32,529 nt of DNA from Planctomycetota bacterium (GTDB lineage: Bacteria; Planctomycetota; Planctomycetia; Pirellulales; UBA1268), in assembly GCA_003670865.1 (NCBI GenBank), contig QWQJ01000002.1, positions 1 to 32,529 on the forward strand. Direction: 5' to 3'. Shown here piece after piece: positions 9,740-17,896 of this stretch. The notes below the pieces were generated by a model. That model was not told where the DNA came from and made no database searches. It saw only the letters and a list, made by a program, of their open reading frames with translations. Position 1 is the stretch's first letter. Every line of letters begins with the position of its first letter. The translations under genes and the position numbers were made by a program.

Positions 9740-11101
9740 GTGAGGCTGCCGCGATTTTTTGGCAAAAAGCGCGGCCACAGACGCACCGGTTCGCAAGCGT
9801 GGGGCTCCTTTGGTGAAGGGCTCTTTTATTGTGTTTTGCTGGTTGCTGGCTTGGGCTTTGCCGGTCTTTTACTCTCTGGTGCCGCCGCGCCCGAATGGCG
9901 AGTCAACCATGAGTTCCTTGAGACGCCGTGCACGATTATCGGAAAGGGACTTGCGCGATACGCATCCCAAGAAGCCGATTCAGCAGGATCGTTCACCAAC
10001 AAATGGCAGCCATGCTTACGTCTGCGTTATCGAGTGGCCGGCGCCTTGCACGAATCGTGGAGTACGGCCTTGCCACGCAGTTCGCGTGCCGATCGGCCGA
10101 CAGCGATCGCGCAACTCGCCGCTTGGAGGCTGAATGATGAACTCACATGCTGGTACGACCCTGCCGATCCAAACAGCGTCGTGCTGGAGCGTGGCTATAA
10201 CTGGTGGCTGTGGTTGTTGATGCTCTTGCTGCCCGGAGCGCTCATCGTCTTCGGTGGATCGGGCTTAGTGCAGGCGATTCGTGTCTGGGGGAAATCCGAG
10301 GAGCATCGCGCCGCCTCCGCGGGCCTGCCGGAGATGCTTGATCCAATGGATCACTCCCCATCCGAGGCACCGGACCATCCGGGTGTTCCGATCTGTGACG
10401 ACCTTATCAATTCGCCAGGCACGATCCTGCGTTATCGACTGCCGATAGAAAGCCCGGAGAGTTGGACTCTCTTGGGGCTGGGTCTGTTTGCCATGCTCTG
10501 GAACGCCGTTGTTATTGTGCTGGCGGTGGGGGCAGGTCTTGATCTACTCGGCGGCACAATAGACTGGCTGCTCTTTGCCCTGCTGGTCCCATTTGTAGTC
10601 GTGGGAATTGCCAGCGTGTGTGTCTTTCTCAGGGGCCTTATTTTGGCAACGGCCGTTGGAACCACCCAGCTTGAAATTTCAGCGCACCCGCTTCGGCCCG
10701 GAGAGCAGTATGACGTTTTACTTGGACAGGGTGGCTCGGGCACGTTTCGCACACTGACAATGACCTTAGAATTGGTCGAACAGGCGACATTTCGACAGGG
10801 CACTGACACGCGAACGGAGCAGGTAGTGGTGTGGAAGGAGCAGGTGAACGCGTGGCACGATATTCACTTGGTTCCCAACGCTCGGTTCGAATCGCGAGTC
10901 AGGATCTTCATTCCGCACGATGCGATGCACTCGTTTACGTCAGAACACAACGCCGTGAATTGGAGGATTGTTGTGCATGGCTCGCCGGAGCGGTGGCCCG
11001 CATTCAGCAGGATTTTTCCTCTGATTGTCTTTCCCTCACAGATCGCTCCACTGGCATCGAAGGAACGGTCACATCGATCAAGACAAGAAGGTGTCTTATG
11101 A
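9740..11101 (+). CDS. DUF3592-like multi-pass membrane protein
   Basis: 453 residues from GTG 9740. A basic N-terminus precedes TM1 (about 25-48). Next comes a roughly 110-residue extracytoplasmic region with the DUF3592 pattern (PCTIIGKGL near 65; LRLRYRVAG; LTCWYDPADPNSVVLERG before the membrane). TM2 (about 155-177) follows, then a cytoplasmic Pro/Asp-rich linker, TM3 and TM4 (about 238-300), and a C-terminal domain of about 150 residues. That last domain, with FESRVRIFIPHDAMHSF and NWRIVVHGSPERWPAF, looks like a beta-sandwich, perhaps arrestin-like; this is inference. No enzyme motif is visible. It is the first gene of a three-gene run and overlaps the next by four bases (ATGA). Function unknown; tight coupling suggests a membrane complex. 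Confidence 0.75.
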   Translation: MRLPRFFGKKRGHRRTGSQAWGSFGEGLFYCVLLVAGLGFAGLLLSGAAAPEWRVNHEFLETPCTIIGKGLARYASQEADSAGSFTNKWQPCLRLRYRVAGALHESWSTALPRSSRADRPTAIAQLAAWRLNDELTCWYDPADPNSVVLERGYNWWLWLLMLLLPGALIVFGGSGLVQAIRVWGKSEEHRAASAGLPEMLDPMDHSPSEAPDHPGVPICDDLINSPGTILRYRLPIESPESWTLLGLGLFAMLWNAVVIVLAVGAGLDLLGGTIDWLLFALLVPFVVVGIASVCVFLRGLILATAVGTTQLEISAHPLRPGEQYDVLLGQGGSGTFRTLTMTLELVEQATFRQGTDTRTEQVVVWKEQVNAWHDIHLVPNARFESRVRIFIPHDAMHSFTSEHNAVNWRIVVHGSPERWPAFSRIFPLIVFPSQIAPLASKERSHRSRQEGVL

Positions 11102-11544
11102 GTCAGTCCAACCAAGCTCTTGTGGGCTCTCCTACTGTATCGGTGCATTTCGATCACTCGCATCGGCTCTATGAGCCACAGGCAAGGCTTACCGTTCGCT
11201 ACAGCATCGATGGTATCGCGGATGACGAACGAGTCCGTGCTGTCGAACTTTCTGTGCTTTGGTATACCGAAGGCAAGGGTGAAGAAGATTTGGGTGTGCA
11301 TTTTTTCGAACGCATGACTGACCGAGAGCGATTACCTCCAGCTGTTACCGTAGGATCTTTTGTCTCGTCCTTACCGCTTAGCCCACTTTCGTACGAAGGA
11401 TTGATTGTGAAGGTGCGTTGGTGTGTTCGCGTACGGCTTTTTTTTACCGACGGCCGGGACTTTGTCTCGGAGCACGTTTTTGAACTCGGAGAGATTCCAC
11501 CCGCCCAAACGAAGCCTGACGGGCCTGCCATAGTATCGGTATGA
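11098..11544 (+). CDS. Small protein of unknown function, probable beta-sandwich
   Basis: 148 residues from ATG 11098, preceded by AAGAAGG seven bases upstream and overlapping the upstream stop (ATGA). It has no signal peptide or membrane segment. Alternating hydrophobic strands (VSVHFDHSHRLYEPQARLTVRYSID, here in part; ELSVLWYTEGKGEEDLGVHF; LIVKVRWCVRVRLFFTDGRD) resemble an arrestin-like or immunoglobulin-like sandwich and recall the C-terminal domain of the preceding membrane protein. The two may be paralogous domains that pair. No family recognised. The gene ends in another ATGA overlap with the ATPase gene, so the three should be translated together. Confidence 0.7.
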   Translation: MSQSNQALVGSPTVSVHFDHSHRLYEPQARLTVRYSIDGIADDERVRAVELSVLWYTEGKGEEDLGVHFFERMTDRERLPPAVTVGSFVSSLPLSPLSYEGLIVKVRWCVRVRLFFTDGRDFVSEHVFELGEIPPAQTKPDGPAIVSV

Positions 11545-12227
11545 AGACTTTCACTCACACGCCACAGACTTCATCAGTTTTGCCGGAAACGGCTCCGCGG
11601 GCCTTTGGCAAGATCCCCGTCAATCCTTTTTCCACCCGATTGACCCGACCCGGTCAAATTGCCTCGCTGAATTGTGGCGGTCATTTCCTCAATCCAAACG
11701 ATCTTATCGACCGGCTGCAATTTTTAGGGGGAACTGCCGTCATTCAAGGTCCGCACGGCAGCGGCAAAACCACGCTGTTAATGCACCTGTCGCATGAACT
11801 GGCTAGTCGCGGTGATTTGGTGGCTTGTGTGCGATTGCGATCCTCTCGTGATGCCTTGGTTGTGTTTCGATCGATTATTCGATCCCGTCCCGGGACAACA
11901 CTATGCCTTGATAGCTGGGAACAGGCTGGCTTCATGCTTCGGAAAATCATCTGGTTGGCAGTCACTGTGCGCCGTTGCGGCCTGCTCGTCACGTGCCACC
12001 GCCCAACCACCATGCCTGTGCTGATGCAATGCCAGACAAGCCCACTCCTTCTCAAGCGTATTGTCGAACAACTGCCTAACCACGAGCAGAGACGATCCTC
12101 ACTCATTCACGAAGCAGATATTCAGGACGCCTTTTTAAAGTGTGGCGGCAACATTCGAGAGTCGCTCTACGATCTCTACGATCGTTTTGAACAGCGAGTC
12201 CGGCTGCACCCACACACACGGACGTAA
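11541..12227 (+). CDS. P-loop NTPase of unknown function
   Basis: 228-residue soluble protein. The Walker A is GPHGSGKTT (Gly70-Thr78, Lys76). A probable Walker B is TLCLDSWEQ, with Asp124 and Glu127. LLVTCHRPT (about 147-155) could be a sensor region ending the next strand. About 60 N-terminal residues, polar and Pro-rich, precede the ATPase core, and the C-terminal 40 residues are helical (ESLYDLYDRFEQR). It does not match ABC, kinase or classic AAA+ signatures closely; the closest general description is a small STAND/AAA-like ATPase. ATG 11541 overlaps the previous stop. Likely role: an energy-using partner of the two preceding products. No catalytic substrate can be proposed. Confidence 0.75.
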   Translation: MKTFTHTPQTSSVLPETAPRAFGKIPVNPFSTRLTRPGQIASLNCGGHFLNPNDLIDRLQFLGGTAVIQGPHGSGKTTLLMHLSHELASRGDLVACVRLRSSRDALVVFRSIIRSRPGTTLCLDSWEQAGFMLRKIIWLAVTVRRCGLLVTCHRPTTMPVLMQCQTSPLLLKRIVEQLPNHEQRRSSLIHEADIQDAFLKCGGNIRESLYDLYDRFEQRVRLHPHTRT

Positions 12228-12319
12228 GCCCGTTTGTCTGACTCAACGGAGTGCTCGAGCAGGACCAGAGACGGTTTTCAGCATCATTCAGGTGCCGGAT
12301 ATGACGGTCGAGCCTGCTG

Positions 12320-12336
12320 TGTCGGTCGTGCCGACA
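12320..12336 (+). terminator. Weak candidate terminator after the three-gene cassette
   Basis: TGTCGG (12320-12325) pairs with CCGACA (12331-12336) around a 5-base loop, 92 bases after the ATPase stop. No T-run follows immediately. The rest of the 214-base gap shows nothing recognisable except the downstream ribosome binding site. Confidence 0.28.
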
Positions 12337-12441
12337 TCAAATCAGAAATTCATGATTGAGAAAGATGTTTTTTTCGCAACCGCTCAAAGATGCAACCTAG
12401 GCTAGAAAGGTTCATGATAAACCTGTGTTGAGGAGTGAGTG

Positions 12442-13557
12442 ATGAAGACGCGAAAACTTCTGCTTGTGGTGTTATTGGCGAGTGGTGCAACTTCCGTGCG
12501 GCCGACTTCTTGTCAGGCACAGTGTTGCTTAAACGATCTCTTTGCCGGTTGTAGTTCGTGCTTTCGCAAAGCACCACAGCCGTTTGCCGCGGCTCCAATC
12601 ATGGCACCGCCCATGATGCCGGCTCCCATCATGGCACCAATTCCCGCTGTTCCGCAGCCGGTTGTCGTGCCTGTGCAACAGGTCAGCTATGTGCCAGAGA
12701 CAACCTACCGTACGCAGTATGAGTGCGTGCCGGTGACATCCTACAAGCCTTCCAGTGAAATCGATCCCTGCACGGGTTGCCCACGAGAATGTTCAGAACA
12801 GGTGACCAATTACGTACAGCGGGCTGTGAATGTGCCCTTCACGCAGTATCGCGCCGTCTACTCAACGAAATATGTGCAGATGCAGCCTGGCTACAACGCC
12901 GCTGCCCCTGGCGCACCTATTGTTGGTCCTGGTTCGGCGGGAGTAGCGGCGAGTCCATTTGCAGCGCCGGTGCAGTCCTCTCCACAGGCTTGGGGGGCCG
13001 CCGGAGCCGATGTTCCACAGCAACTCATTCCTGGCCAGCAGGCCATTGCCGCTCCAGCACTTCCGCCAGCCGGCATGCCTCAGCAGACATTTCAGCAACA
13101 GATCGTGCCGCAAAGTGGCACATACGCTACTCCGGTGCCAGCCAACCAACCGCAGCCCACGCTACCCCCAGCCCTCGCTCCCGCGCCATCGCTAAAGCCA
13201 ATCCCCGAACTACCACGGACCGTACCGAGTGGCAATGCAAGTGCGGCTGGATCGGCATCCCTTGCCAAACCATTTCCATCAGTTTCTCCTGCCCCCTCGG
13301 TGCCACTGCAGCCAGTTCCGTCAGGGGTTCAATCGCCGACTGGCGAATCGGGCGGCAACACCATGCCGATCCTTCCCGGCGCAGGCCCAGGCACATCGAC
13401 GGGGGCTTTTCCAAAACTGCTGGAGCCGACCGGCCACACAACATCGTGGCAGCCAGCTCGCTCATTCGACCAAAGCCCAACTCGCATAGCAATCACGCCG
13501 GTATCGTATCCTTCTGCGTACCCTACCGCAGCCCTCCCCACCCGCGGGCAACAGTAG
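12442..13557 (+). CDS. Secreted Cys-motif, Pro/Ala/Gln-rich protein of unknown function
   Basis: 371 residues from ATG 12442, which has AGGAG six bases upstream; an in-frame GTG directly before it is less likely. Residues 1-27 form a signal peptide (MKTRKLLLVVLLASGATS, then a site after CQA). A first segment is Cys-rich (QCCLNDLFAGCSSC), followed by a Met/Pro/Ala tract (PIMAPPMMPAPIMAP). A globular-looking section at about 75-150 carries tyrosine-threonine repeats (TTYRTQYECVPVTSYKP; VPFTQYRAVYSTKYVQ) and the cysteine motif DPCTGCPRECS. The remaining 220 residues are low-complexity Pro/Ala/Gln/Ser. Such envelope proteins are common in planctomycetes. No C-terminal sorting signal for the exosortase is visible. 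Function unknown; a cell-envelope structural role is inference. Confidence 0.75.
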   Translation: MKTRKLLLVVLLASGATSVRPTSCQAQCCLNDLFAGCSSCFRKAPQPFAAAPIMAPPMMPAPIMAPIPAVPQPVVVPVQQVSYVPETTYRTQYECVPVTSYKPSSEIDPCTGCPRECSEQVTNYVQRAVNVPFTQYRAVYSTKYVQMQPGYNAAAPGAPIVGPGSAGVAASPFAAPVQSSPQAWGAAGADVPQQLIPGQQAIAAPALPPAGMPQQTFQQQIVPQSGTYATPVPANQPQPTLPPALAPAPSLKPIPELPRTVPSGNASAAGSASLAKPFPSVSPAPSVPLQPVPSGVQSPTGESGGNTMPILPGAGPGTSTGAFPKLLEPTGHTTSWQPARSFDQSPTRIAITPVSYPSAYPTAALPTRGQQ

Positions 13558-13598
13558 CCCTACGTTTCTTGAGTCTGTGAATCACTCGACAATCTGCC

Positions 13599-13624
13599 CC
13601 GGCATGCGTGCTGACTTGTGCCGG
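13599..13624 (+). terminator. Weak hairpin between secreted-protein gene and polX
   Basis: CCGGCA (13599-13604) pairs with TGCCGG (13619-13624) across 14 bases. No T-run. It could end the secreted-protein transcript; weak evidence. Confidence 0.22.
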
Positions 13625-13682
13625 CTTCGCACTCCGCTGAAACTATTGGGATTCGCGATGAGTCCCGTACGCAGAGGATTGT

Positions 13683-15485
13683 GTGACAAACGCCGATATA
13701 GCCGCTATATTTACGCAGATCGCCGACATCCTTGAGTATCAAGGGGAGGGCATCTTTCGAGTGCGTGCTTATCGCACAGCAGCCCACGCCATCGGCAGCA
13801 TGGTCGAGTCATTGGCTGACATTCAGGCCGATGTAAATCGGTTTTTGACTGATATCGAAGGGATTGGCACCGATCTCGCAGCCAAGATCAAAGTCCTGCT
13901 CGCCACGGGCACGCTGCCACTTCTCGAAGAATTGCAGGCAGCGGTTCCCGCTTATGTATTTGAACTGATGCGCGTGCCGGGGTTGGGGCCCAAAAAGGTG
14001 AAGCTCTTAGTGGAGGAATTAGGGGTTGCCTCGCTTGACGATTTGGAACGTGCCTGCCAAACCGGTAAAGTTCAACTCCTCAAAGGCTTTGGCAGCAAGA
14101 CACAAGCGAAAATAGTAGCGAACATCGCCTTTGCCAAAAATCCAGCGCACTCGCGGCTGCTTTGGTCTGAGGCCGACGCCATCGTACAGCAACTCCTCAC
14201 GTACCTCAGCACCTGTTCAGAGGTGCTACAAATCAGTGGTGCAGGAAGTTGGCGCCGAGGACAAGAGACTGTTGGGGACATCGATATTCTTGTTGACAGC
14301 AACAACGCGCAGACCGTCATGAACCATCTGCACTCATGGCCTGAGACAACCACTGTGTTACTCAGTGGTGATACAAAAACCAGTGTGCGAGGCCCACGTG
14401 GGATGCAGATTGATCTGCGTGTGGTGAAAACCGAATCATTTGGGGCTGCGATGCAGTATTTCACCGGCTCCAAGGAACACAATGTGCGATTGCGTTCACG
14501 GGCCCGCGAATATGGGCTTACGATCAATGAGTATGGGGTCTACCGACTGACCAACCATGAGGATGGCGAATCGTCTGAAGTGGCGATTGACCCCAGCAAG
14601 AACTGCAGCCTTGCCGGCCGAACCGAGGCAGATCTCTACGCAGCAGTTGGGTTGCCATGGATTCCGCCAGAACTCCGTGAAGGGAGAGGCGAGATCCTCC
14701 TAGCACACAATGGCCAACTGCCACACCTCGTTGAACTAGCAGACATCTGCGGTGATCTCCACATGCACACGACCGCAACCGATGGTGAGAACACCCTGGA
14801 AGAAATGCTGCGATGTGCAAGACAACGCGGCCTGAATTACATCGCAATCACCGATCATGGACAACGCGTAACCATGGCACATGGACTCAACGCCCAGCGG
14901 CTACTCGATCAGTGGGGCGAGATTGACCGTTTGAATGAGTCTTTGGCGGTTGAAAATGACTCTCCGCTCGTTATTCTGAAGGGGATCGAAGTCGACATGC
15001 TGGAGAAGGGTGGGCTCGATCTGCCCGACGAAGTGCTGGAGCAGGCTGACTGGGTGGTAGCGAGTCTGCACTACGGACAGAGCCAACCGCGACAACAGAT
15101 CACGGCAAGAATCATTGAGGCGATTGAAAATCGATTTGTCAGCGTGATCGGCCATCCGACTGGTCGACTGATCAATCGTCGACCCGCCTACGATGTTGAT
15201 ATTGAGGCTGTCATTGAAGCCGCCGCTCGCACGGGCACTTTCCTTGAAATTAATGCCAATCCGTGGAGGCTGGATTTGAATGAATACCATGCCTTTGCTG
15301 CGAAACAGGCCGGTGTCAAAATAGTGATCTCCACCGATGCGCATTCGACACATGGTTTTGAGGTTATGCGTTGCGGGATCTTGCAGGCCCGTCGAGCGGG
15401 CCTTGAAGCAAAAGACATCGTCAACACCCGTTCGCTGAACGGCCTGAGACAGCTTCTTCAAGACAGGCCCAAAGCAAAAGCCTAA
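13683..15485 (+). CDS. polX: Bacterial/archaeal-type DNA polymerase X with PHP domain
   Basis: 600-residue repair polymerase, slightly longer than the usual 570. An N-terminal 8-kDa-like helical domain (about 1-85) is followed by helix-hairpin-helix motifs (VPGLGPKKVKLL, near 100). Next is a nucleotidyltransferase palm with GSWRRGQETVGDIDIL, giving metal ligands Asp199 and Asp201, and QIDLRVV, giving Asp244. The C-terminal PHP phosphoesterase keeps its metal-binding motifs: DLHMHT (His360, His362), ITDH, GIEVDML, ASLHYG, GHPTGR, STDAHS. Both gap-filling synthesis and 3'-end processing should thus be active. GTG 13683 follows an AGAGGA site by about five bases and gives the expected N-terminus. 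It is transcribed alone; the next gene converges on it. Confidence 0.94.
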   Translation: MTNADIAAIFTQIADILEYQGEGIFRVRAYRTAAHAIGSMVESLADIQADVNRFLTDIEGIGTDLAAKIKVLLATGTLPLLEELQAAVPAYVFELMRVPGLGPKKVKLLVEELGVASLDDLERACQTGKVQLLKGFGSKTQAKIVANIAFAKNPAHSRLLWSEADAIVQQLLTYLSTCSEVLQISGAGSWRRGQETVGDIDILVDSNNAQTVMNHLHSWPETTTVLLSGDTKTSVRGPRGMQIDLRVVKTESFGAAMQYFTGSKEHNVRLRSRAREYGLTINEYGVYRLTNHEDGESSEVAIDPSKNCSLAGRTEADLYAAVGLPWIPPELREGRGEILLAHNGQLPHLVELADICGDLHMHTTATDGENTLEEMLRCARQRGLNYIAITDHGQRVTMAHGLNAQRLLDQWGEIDRLNESLAVENDSPLVILKGIEVDMLEKGGLDLPDEVLEQADWVVASLHYGQSQPRQQITARIIEAIENRFVSVIGHPTGRLINRRPAYDVDIEAVIEAAARTGTFLEINANPWRLDLNEYHAFAAKQAGVKIVISTDAHSTHGFEVMRCGILQARRAGLEAKDIVNTRSLNGLRQLLQDRPKAKA

Positions 15486-15545
15486 AGCGTCCAGAACCTT
15501 TCAACAGCTACAAGACCGACTCTGGCGGTTGTGAGCGTTGACTGA

Positions 15546-15568
15546 TAAAGCGAGGGTGAGTCGCTTTA
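15546..15568. terminator. Bidirectional hairpin between convergent genes
   Basis: TAAAGCGA (15546-15553) pairs perfectly with TCGCTTTA (15561-15568) around a 7-base loop. It lies between polX and the formylglycine enzyme gene, and its right arm includes that gene's TAA stop. It lacks a T-run. Confidence 0.45.
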
Positions 15569-16705
15569 CTGAGGAGTCACTGTGCTTGGCTTCACACAGC
15601 GGAAGCCGATGTGATTGCATCCGGATGAGATCTCACCTTTGCCTCGCGTGCCCACGATATAACGGGCACAGTATTGCTCGGAGCACAGGAAAGAACCGCC
15701 GCGGAGGACGCGTTTAGACTGCTCCGGCTCCTGTGGATCGAAGCTCTCGCGTGGGCCTTTGGGATTGCGTATCAGGCGGCCGCCGGACCTCACTTCGGTC
15801 GCATAGCTATCGGGTCTGTACCAGTCGCAACACCACTCCCAGACGTTGCCAGAGACATCAAAAAGACCATATCCATTGGCTGGAAATGATGCCACCGGCG
15901 ACACTCCTTCATAGCCGTCTTCACCGGTATTCTCGGTGGGAAAAGATCCCTGCCATGTATTGGCCAGCCAGCGACCGGCCGGGCGAAAATCATTGCCCCA
16001 CGGATAAAGCGATCCTGAAAGTCCCCCCCTAGCGGCACATTCCCATTCTGCTTCCGTCGGCAATCGCTTGCCGGCCCACATCGCAAATGCCTCGGCATCC
16101 TCATAGGCGATGTGGACAACAGGATCATTATCATGTTTTTCAATGGAACTGTCGGGGCCGGTTGGATGACGCCAATTGACGCCGGGGAGATAATTCCACC
16201 AGCGATAATGATCCTCAAGGGAGATTTTTTCTGCCGGTGGCGCAAAAACAATGGAGCCAGCTAACAGATTCTCTGGTGCTGCCCCCGGAAAGTCTTCTGC
16301 CTTCGGCTTCCGTTCAGCAACCGTGACGTAGTTGGTTTCTTTCACAAAAATGGCGAACTGTGCGTTGGTCACTTCAGTCTTGTCGATCCAGAAGCTATCC
16401 AGACTTACAGTATGGATTGGTCGAGCGTCGTTCATAGGATCGGGGCCGCCAAACGGTTTGCTTCGAGGGTCTGCACAGCCCATCAAAAATTCACCGCCGG
16501 CTATCCACGCCATGCCTGCTGGAGCTTGCTCCGTGGGCTGCGGGATTTGGACGTGGGTAGCTGTGAACACTGCGGCAGATCGCTCGGGAGGCGATTGAAA
16601 AACCATTGCCAGACGGATCAAACCCCACACGCCCAAAGCAGCACCGATCCCAATTAGGATCTGCCAGATAAGTGAACTGGACGGTTGATGAACAGGCGCC
16701 TTCAT
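15566..16705 (-). CDS. Formylglycine-generating enzyme (sulfatase-modifying factor family), membrane-anchored
   Basis: 379 residues. An N-terminal membrane helix (residues about 13-35) is followed by a short linker and an FGE-sulfatase domain from about residue 62 (GMAWIAGGEFLMGC). Characteristic segments include RPIHTVSLDSFWIDKTEVTNAQF (in part), GKRLPTEAEWECAARGG and NVWEWCCDWY. The active-site pair is present in GGSFLCSEQYCARY: Cys341 and Cys346, five apart as in human SUMF1 (Cys336/Cys341). Many family members lack these, so this copy could be a true enzyme that oxidises a sulfatase Cys to formylglycine. The N-terminal anchor suggests extracytoplasmic action. No sulfatase gene is in the window. 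ATG 16705 lacks a strong ribosome site. The CHAD gene lies 27 bases upstream on the same strand. Confidence 0.9.
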   Translation of the reverse strand: MKAPVHQPSSSLIWQILIGIGAALGVWGLIRLAMVFQSPPERSAAVFTATHVQIPQPTEQAPAGMAWIAGGEFLMGCADPRSKPFGGPDPMNDARPIHTVSLDSFWIDKTEVTNAQFAIFVKETNYVTVAERKPKAEDFPGAAPENLLAGSIVFAPPAEKISLEDHYRWWNYLPGVNWRHPTGPDSSIEKHDNDPVVHIAYEDAEAFAMWAGKRLPTEAEWECAARGGLSGSLYPWGNDFRPAGRWLANTWQGSFPTENTGEDGYEGVSPVASFPANGYGLFDVSGNVWEWCCDWYRPDSYATEVRSGGRLIRNPKGPRESFDPQEPEQSKRVLRGGSFLCSEQYCARYIVGTRGKGEISSGCNHIGFRCVKPSTVTPQ

Positions 16706-16732
16706 AAAAGACTTAGAATTCTTACGCTAAAC

Positions 16733-17704
16733 CTATGCCGAACGGCACTGAAGCATGAGTCCGAGGCGGCGCTGTAGCTTGAGGCGACGCTTTGGGGTCC
16801 ACCATTTTAAAAACTCTTTACGCGAGTGATGAGCGAGCAACAATTCTTCATGGCAGAGTTGGGCAAGAAATTCACGGTTGGCTAAGGCACCAGTATTTTC
16901 CGACAATCGCTTAAAACGACCCGCGGCTGCGCAATGGTCAGTGAAGTCTCCCAGCATTTTTTGCAACTGCTCGAGGGATTCGTAGCAGCGGGTACGCACT
17001 TTGATTGGAAACACCGTGGCGAAAATTTCCATCGCGTAGCGAAGCTGCTTGCCTTCAATGCGCAGTTGGTGAATCTCATTGCTGTCATCAATCGATTGAT
17101 CAGCAATTTTGAAAAACTGCTTAACCATCGGCTTGAAGTTTTGTTGGGCATAGCGACCACAGCTAGGTTTTTTTCCGCCTGAAGAAAGGCTCTCAAGAAG
17201 TTTCTCCATGCGACCAAGCCAGTCGTCTCCAAGCAGTGCTTCGTACTGCTCTCGGATCGGCTGCCTTGAGACATCCCGCTGCTTTGAGAGCATCGCCACG
17301 AGCCGGCTGCGAGCCTTGCTGCCGTCAGTCCGACACGACAGGGTGCCATGAGCCACCAGCCTATTGGTGGCAACAGGTGCTGTGCCGGCCAAGTGGTCAG
17401 TAAGCACATCCAGATCACGGGCTTCTCCGGCTGCACGACGAATGCGATGGAGTTGTTTTCTAAACCATGATCTCTGCTTGCGTGGTAGAAGGGCATGAAA
17501 AGCTTTCATGGCAACAAGGGCTCGTCTGGTTGCCACGCGGAGAGAATGCACGCGACCGGGATCAGATGCGTTGTCGCAGTAGGCAGCTTTGAGACCAGAC
17601 CAGACAGCTTCCAGGCGTTTACGAAGAGTCTTTGCGGCCACTCGCGCAACTGGGGTGTGTGCAGTATCAATGACGGCCCATTGCCCTGAAATTGCCATGC
17701 TCAT
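16733..17704 (-). CDS. CHAD-domain protein
   Basis: 323 residues from ATG 17704 (a second ATG at 17698). The open frame reaches 17875, but its first 57 residues are Arg-rich and unlike the family. The CHAD pattern is clear: VHSLRVATRRALVAMKAF near residue 50, RDLDVLTDHL, then HQLRIEGKQLRYAMEIF near 220 and LGDFTDHCAA near 250. CHAD domains are helical bundles with conserved basic and His residues that bind inorganic polyphosphate, so a cytoplasmic polyphosphate-associated protein is likely. No CYTH/triphosphatase domain is fused and none is encoded nearby. The formylglycine enzyme gene follows at 27 bases, so they are probably co-transcribed. Confidence 0.88.
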   Translation of the reverse strand: MSMAISGQWAVIDTAHTPVARVAAKTLRKRLEAVWSGLKAAYCDNASDPGRVHSLRVATRRALVAMKAFHALLPRKQRSWFRKQLHRIRRAAGEARDLDVLTDHLAGTAPVATNRLVAHGTLSCRTDGSKARSRLVAMLSKQRDVSRQPIREQYEALLGDDWLGRMEKLLESLSSGGKKPSCGRYAQQNFKPMVKQFFKIADQSIDDSNEIHQLRIEGKQLRYAMEIFATVFPIKVRTRCYESLEQLQKMLGDFTDHCAAAGRFKRLSENTGALANREFLAQLCHEELLLAHHSRKEFLKWWTPKRRLKLQRRLGLMLQCRSA

Positions 17705-17896
17705 TATTCTCGGCGGGCCTTTATCGACAACGCTTGAACATTCGCAAAGCGTGCACCATTCAAGAGTCCGTTTGGGAACCCTATTTTCTCTCGCTGTTAC
17801 CCTTGAGTCTACTCTCCATCGATTCGTGGATTCCAGACTCCGCAAGAAAATCGGCAGTAACAATCTAATTCGCACTCACGCGCGGCGATCGGGCAC

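Noticed and set aside
10831-11097. Upstream extension of the second cassette gene.
   Set aside because: It overlaps the conserved C-terminus of the DUF3592 protein. ATG 11098, with its ATGA overlap and AAGAAGG site, explains the start.
12356-12400. A possible promoter (TTGAGA) upstream of the secreted-protein gene.
   Set aside because: No acceptable -10 hexamer lies 16-18 bases downstream.
12601-12650. Short direct repeat (ATCATGGCACC twice) in the secreted-protein gene.
   Set aside because: It is in frame and encodes a Pro/Met/Ala repeat (APIMAP), so it is a low-complexity coding tract rather than a mobile or regulatory repeat.
12777-13580. A 267-codon frame overlapping the secreted-protein gene on the same strand.
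   Set aside because: It lies in the +2 frame of a Pro/Ala/Gln-rich gene, where such frames stay open by composition. Its product is Arg/Ser/Thr-rich low complexity.
14901-15461. A 186-codon minus-strand frame inside polX.
   Set aside because: It lies opposite the fully conserved PHP domain of PolX. No family resemblance and no ribosome site.
17705-17875. 57-residue extension of the CHAD protein.
   Set aside because: Arg-rich, unconserved; the CHAD domain begins soon after ATG 17704.
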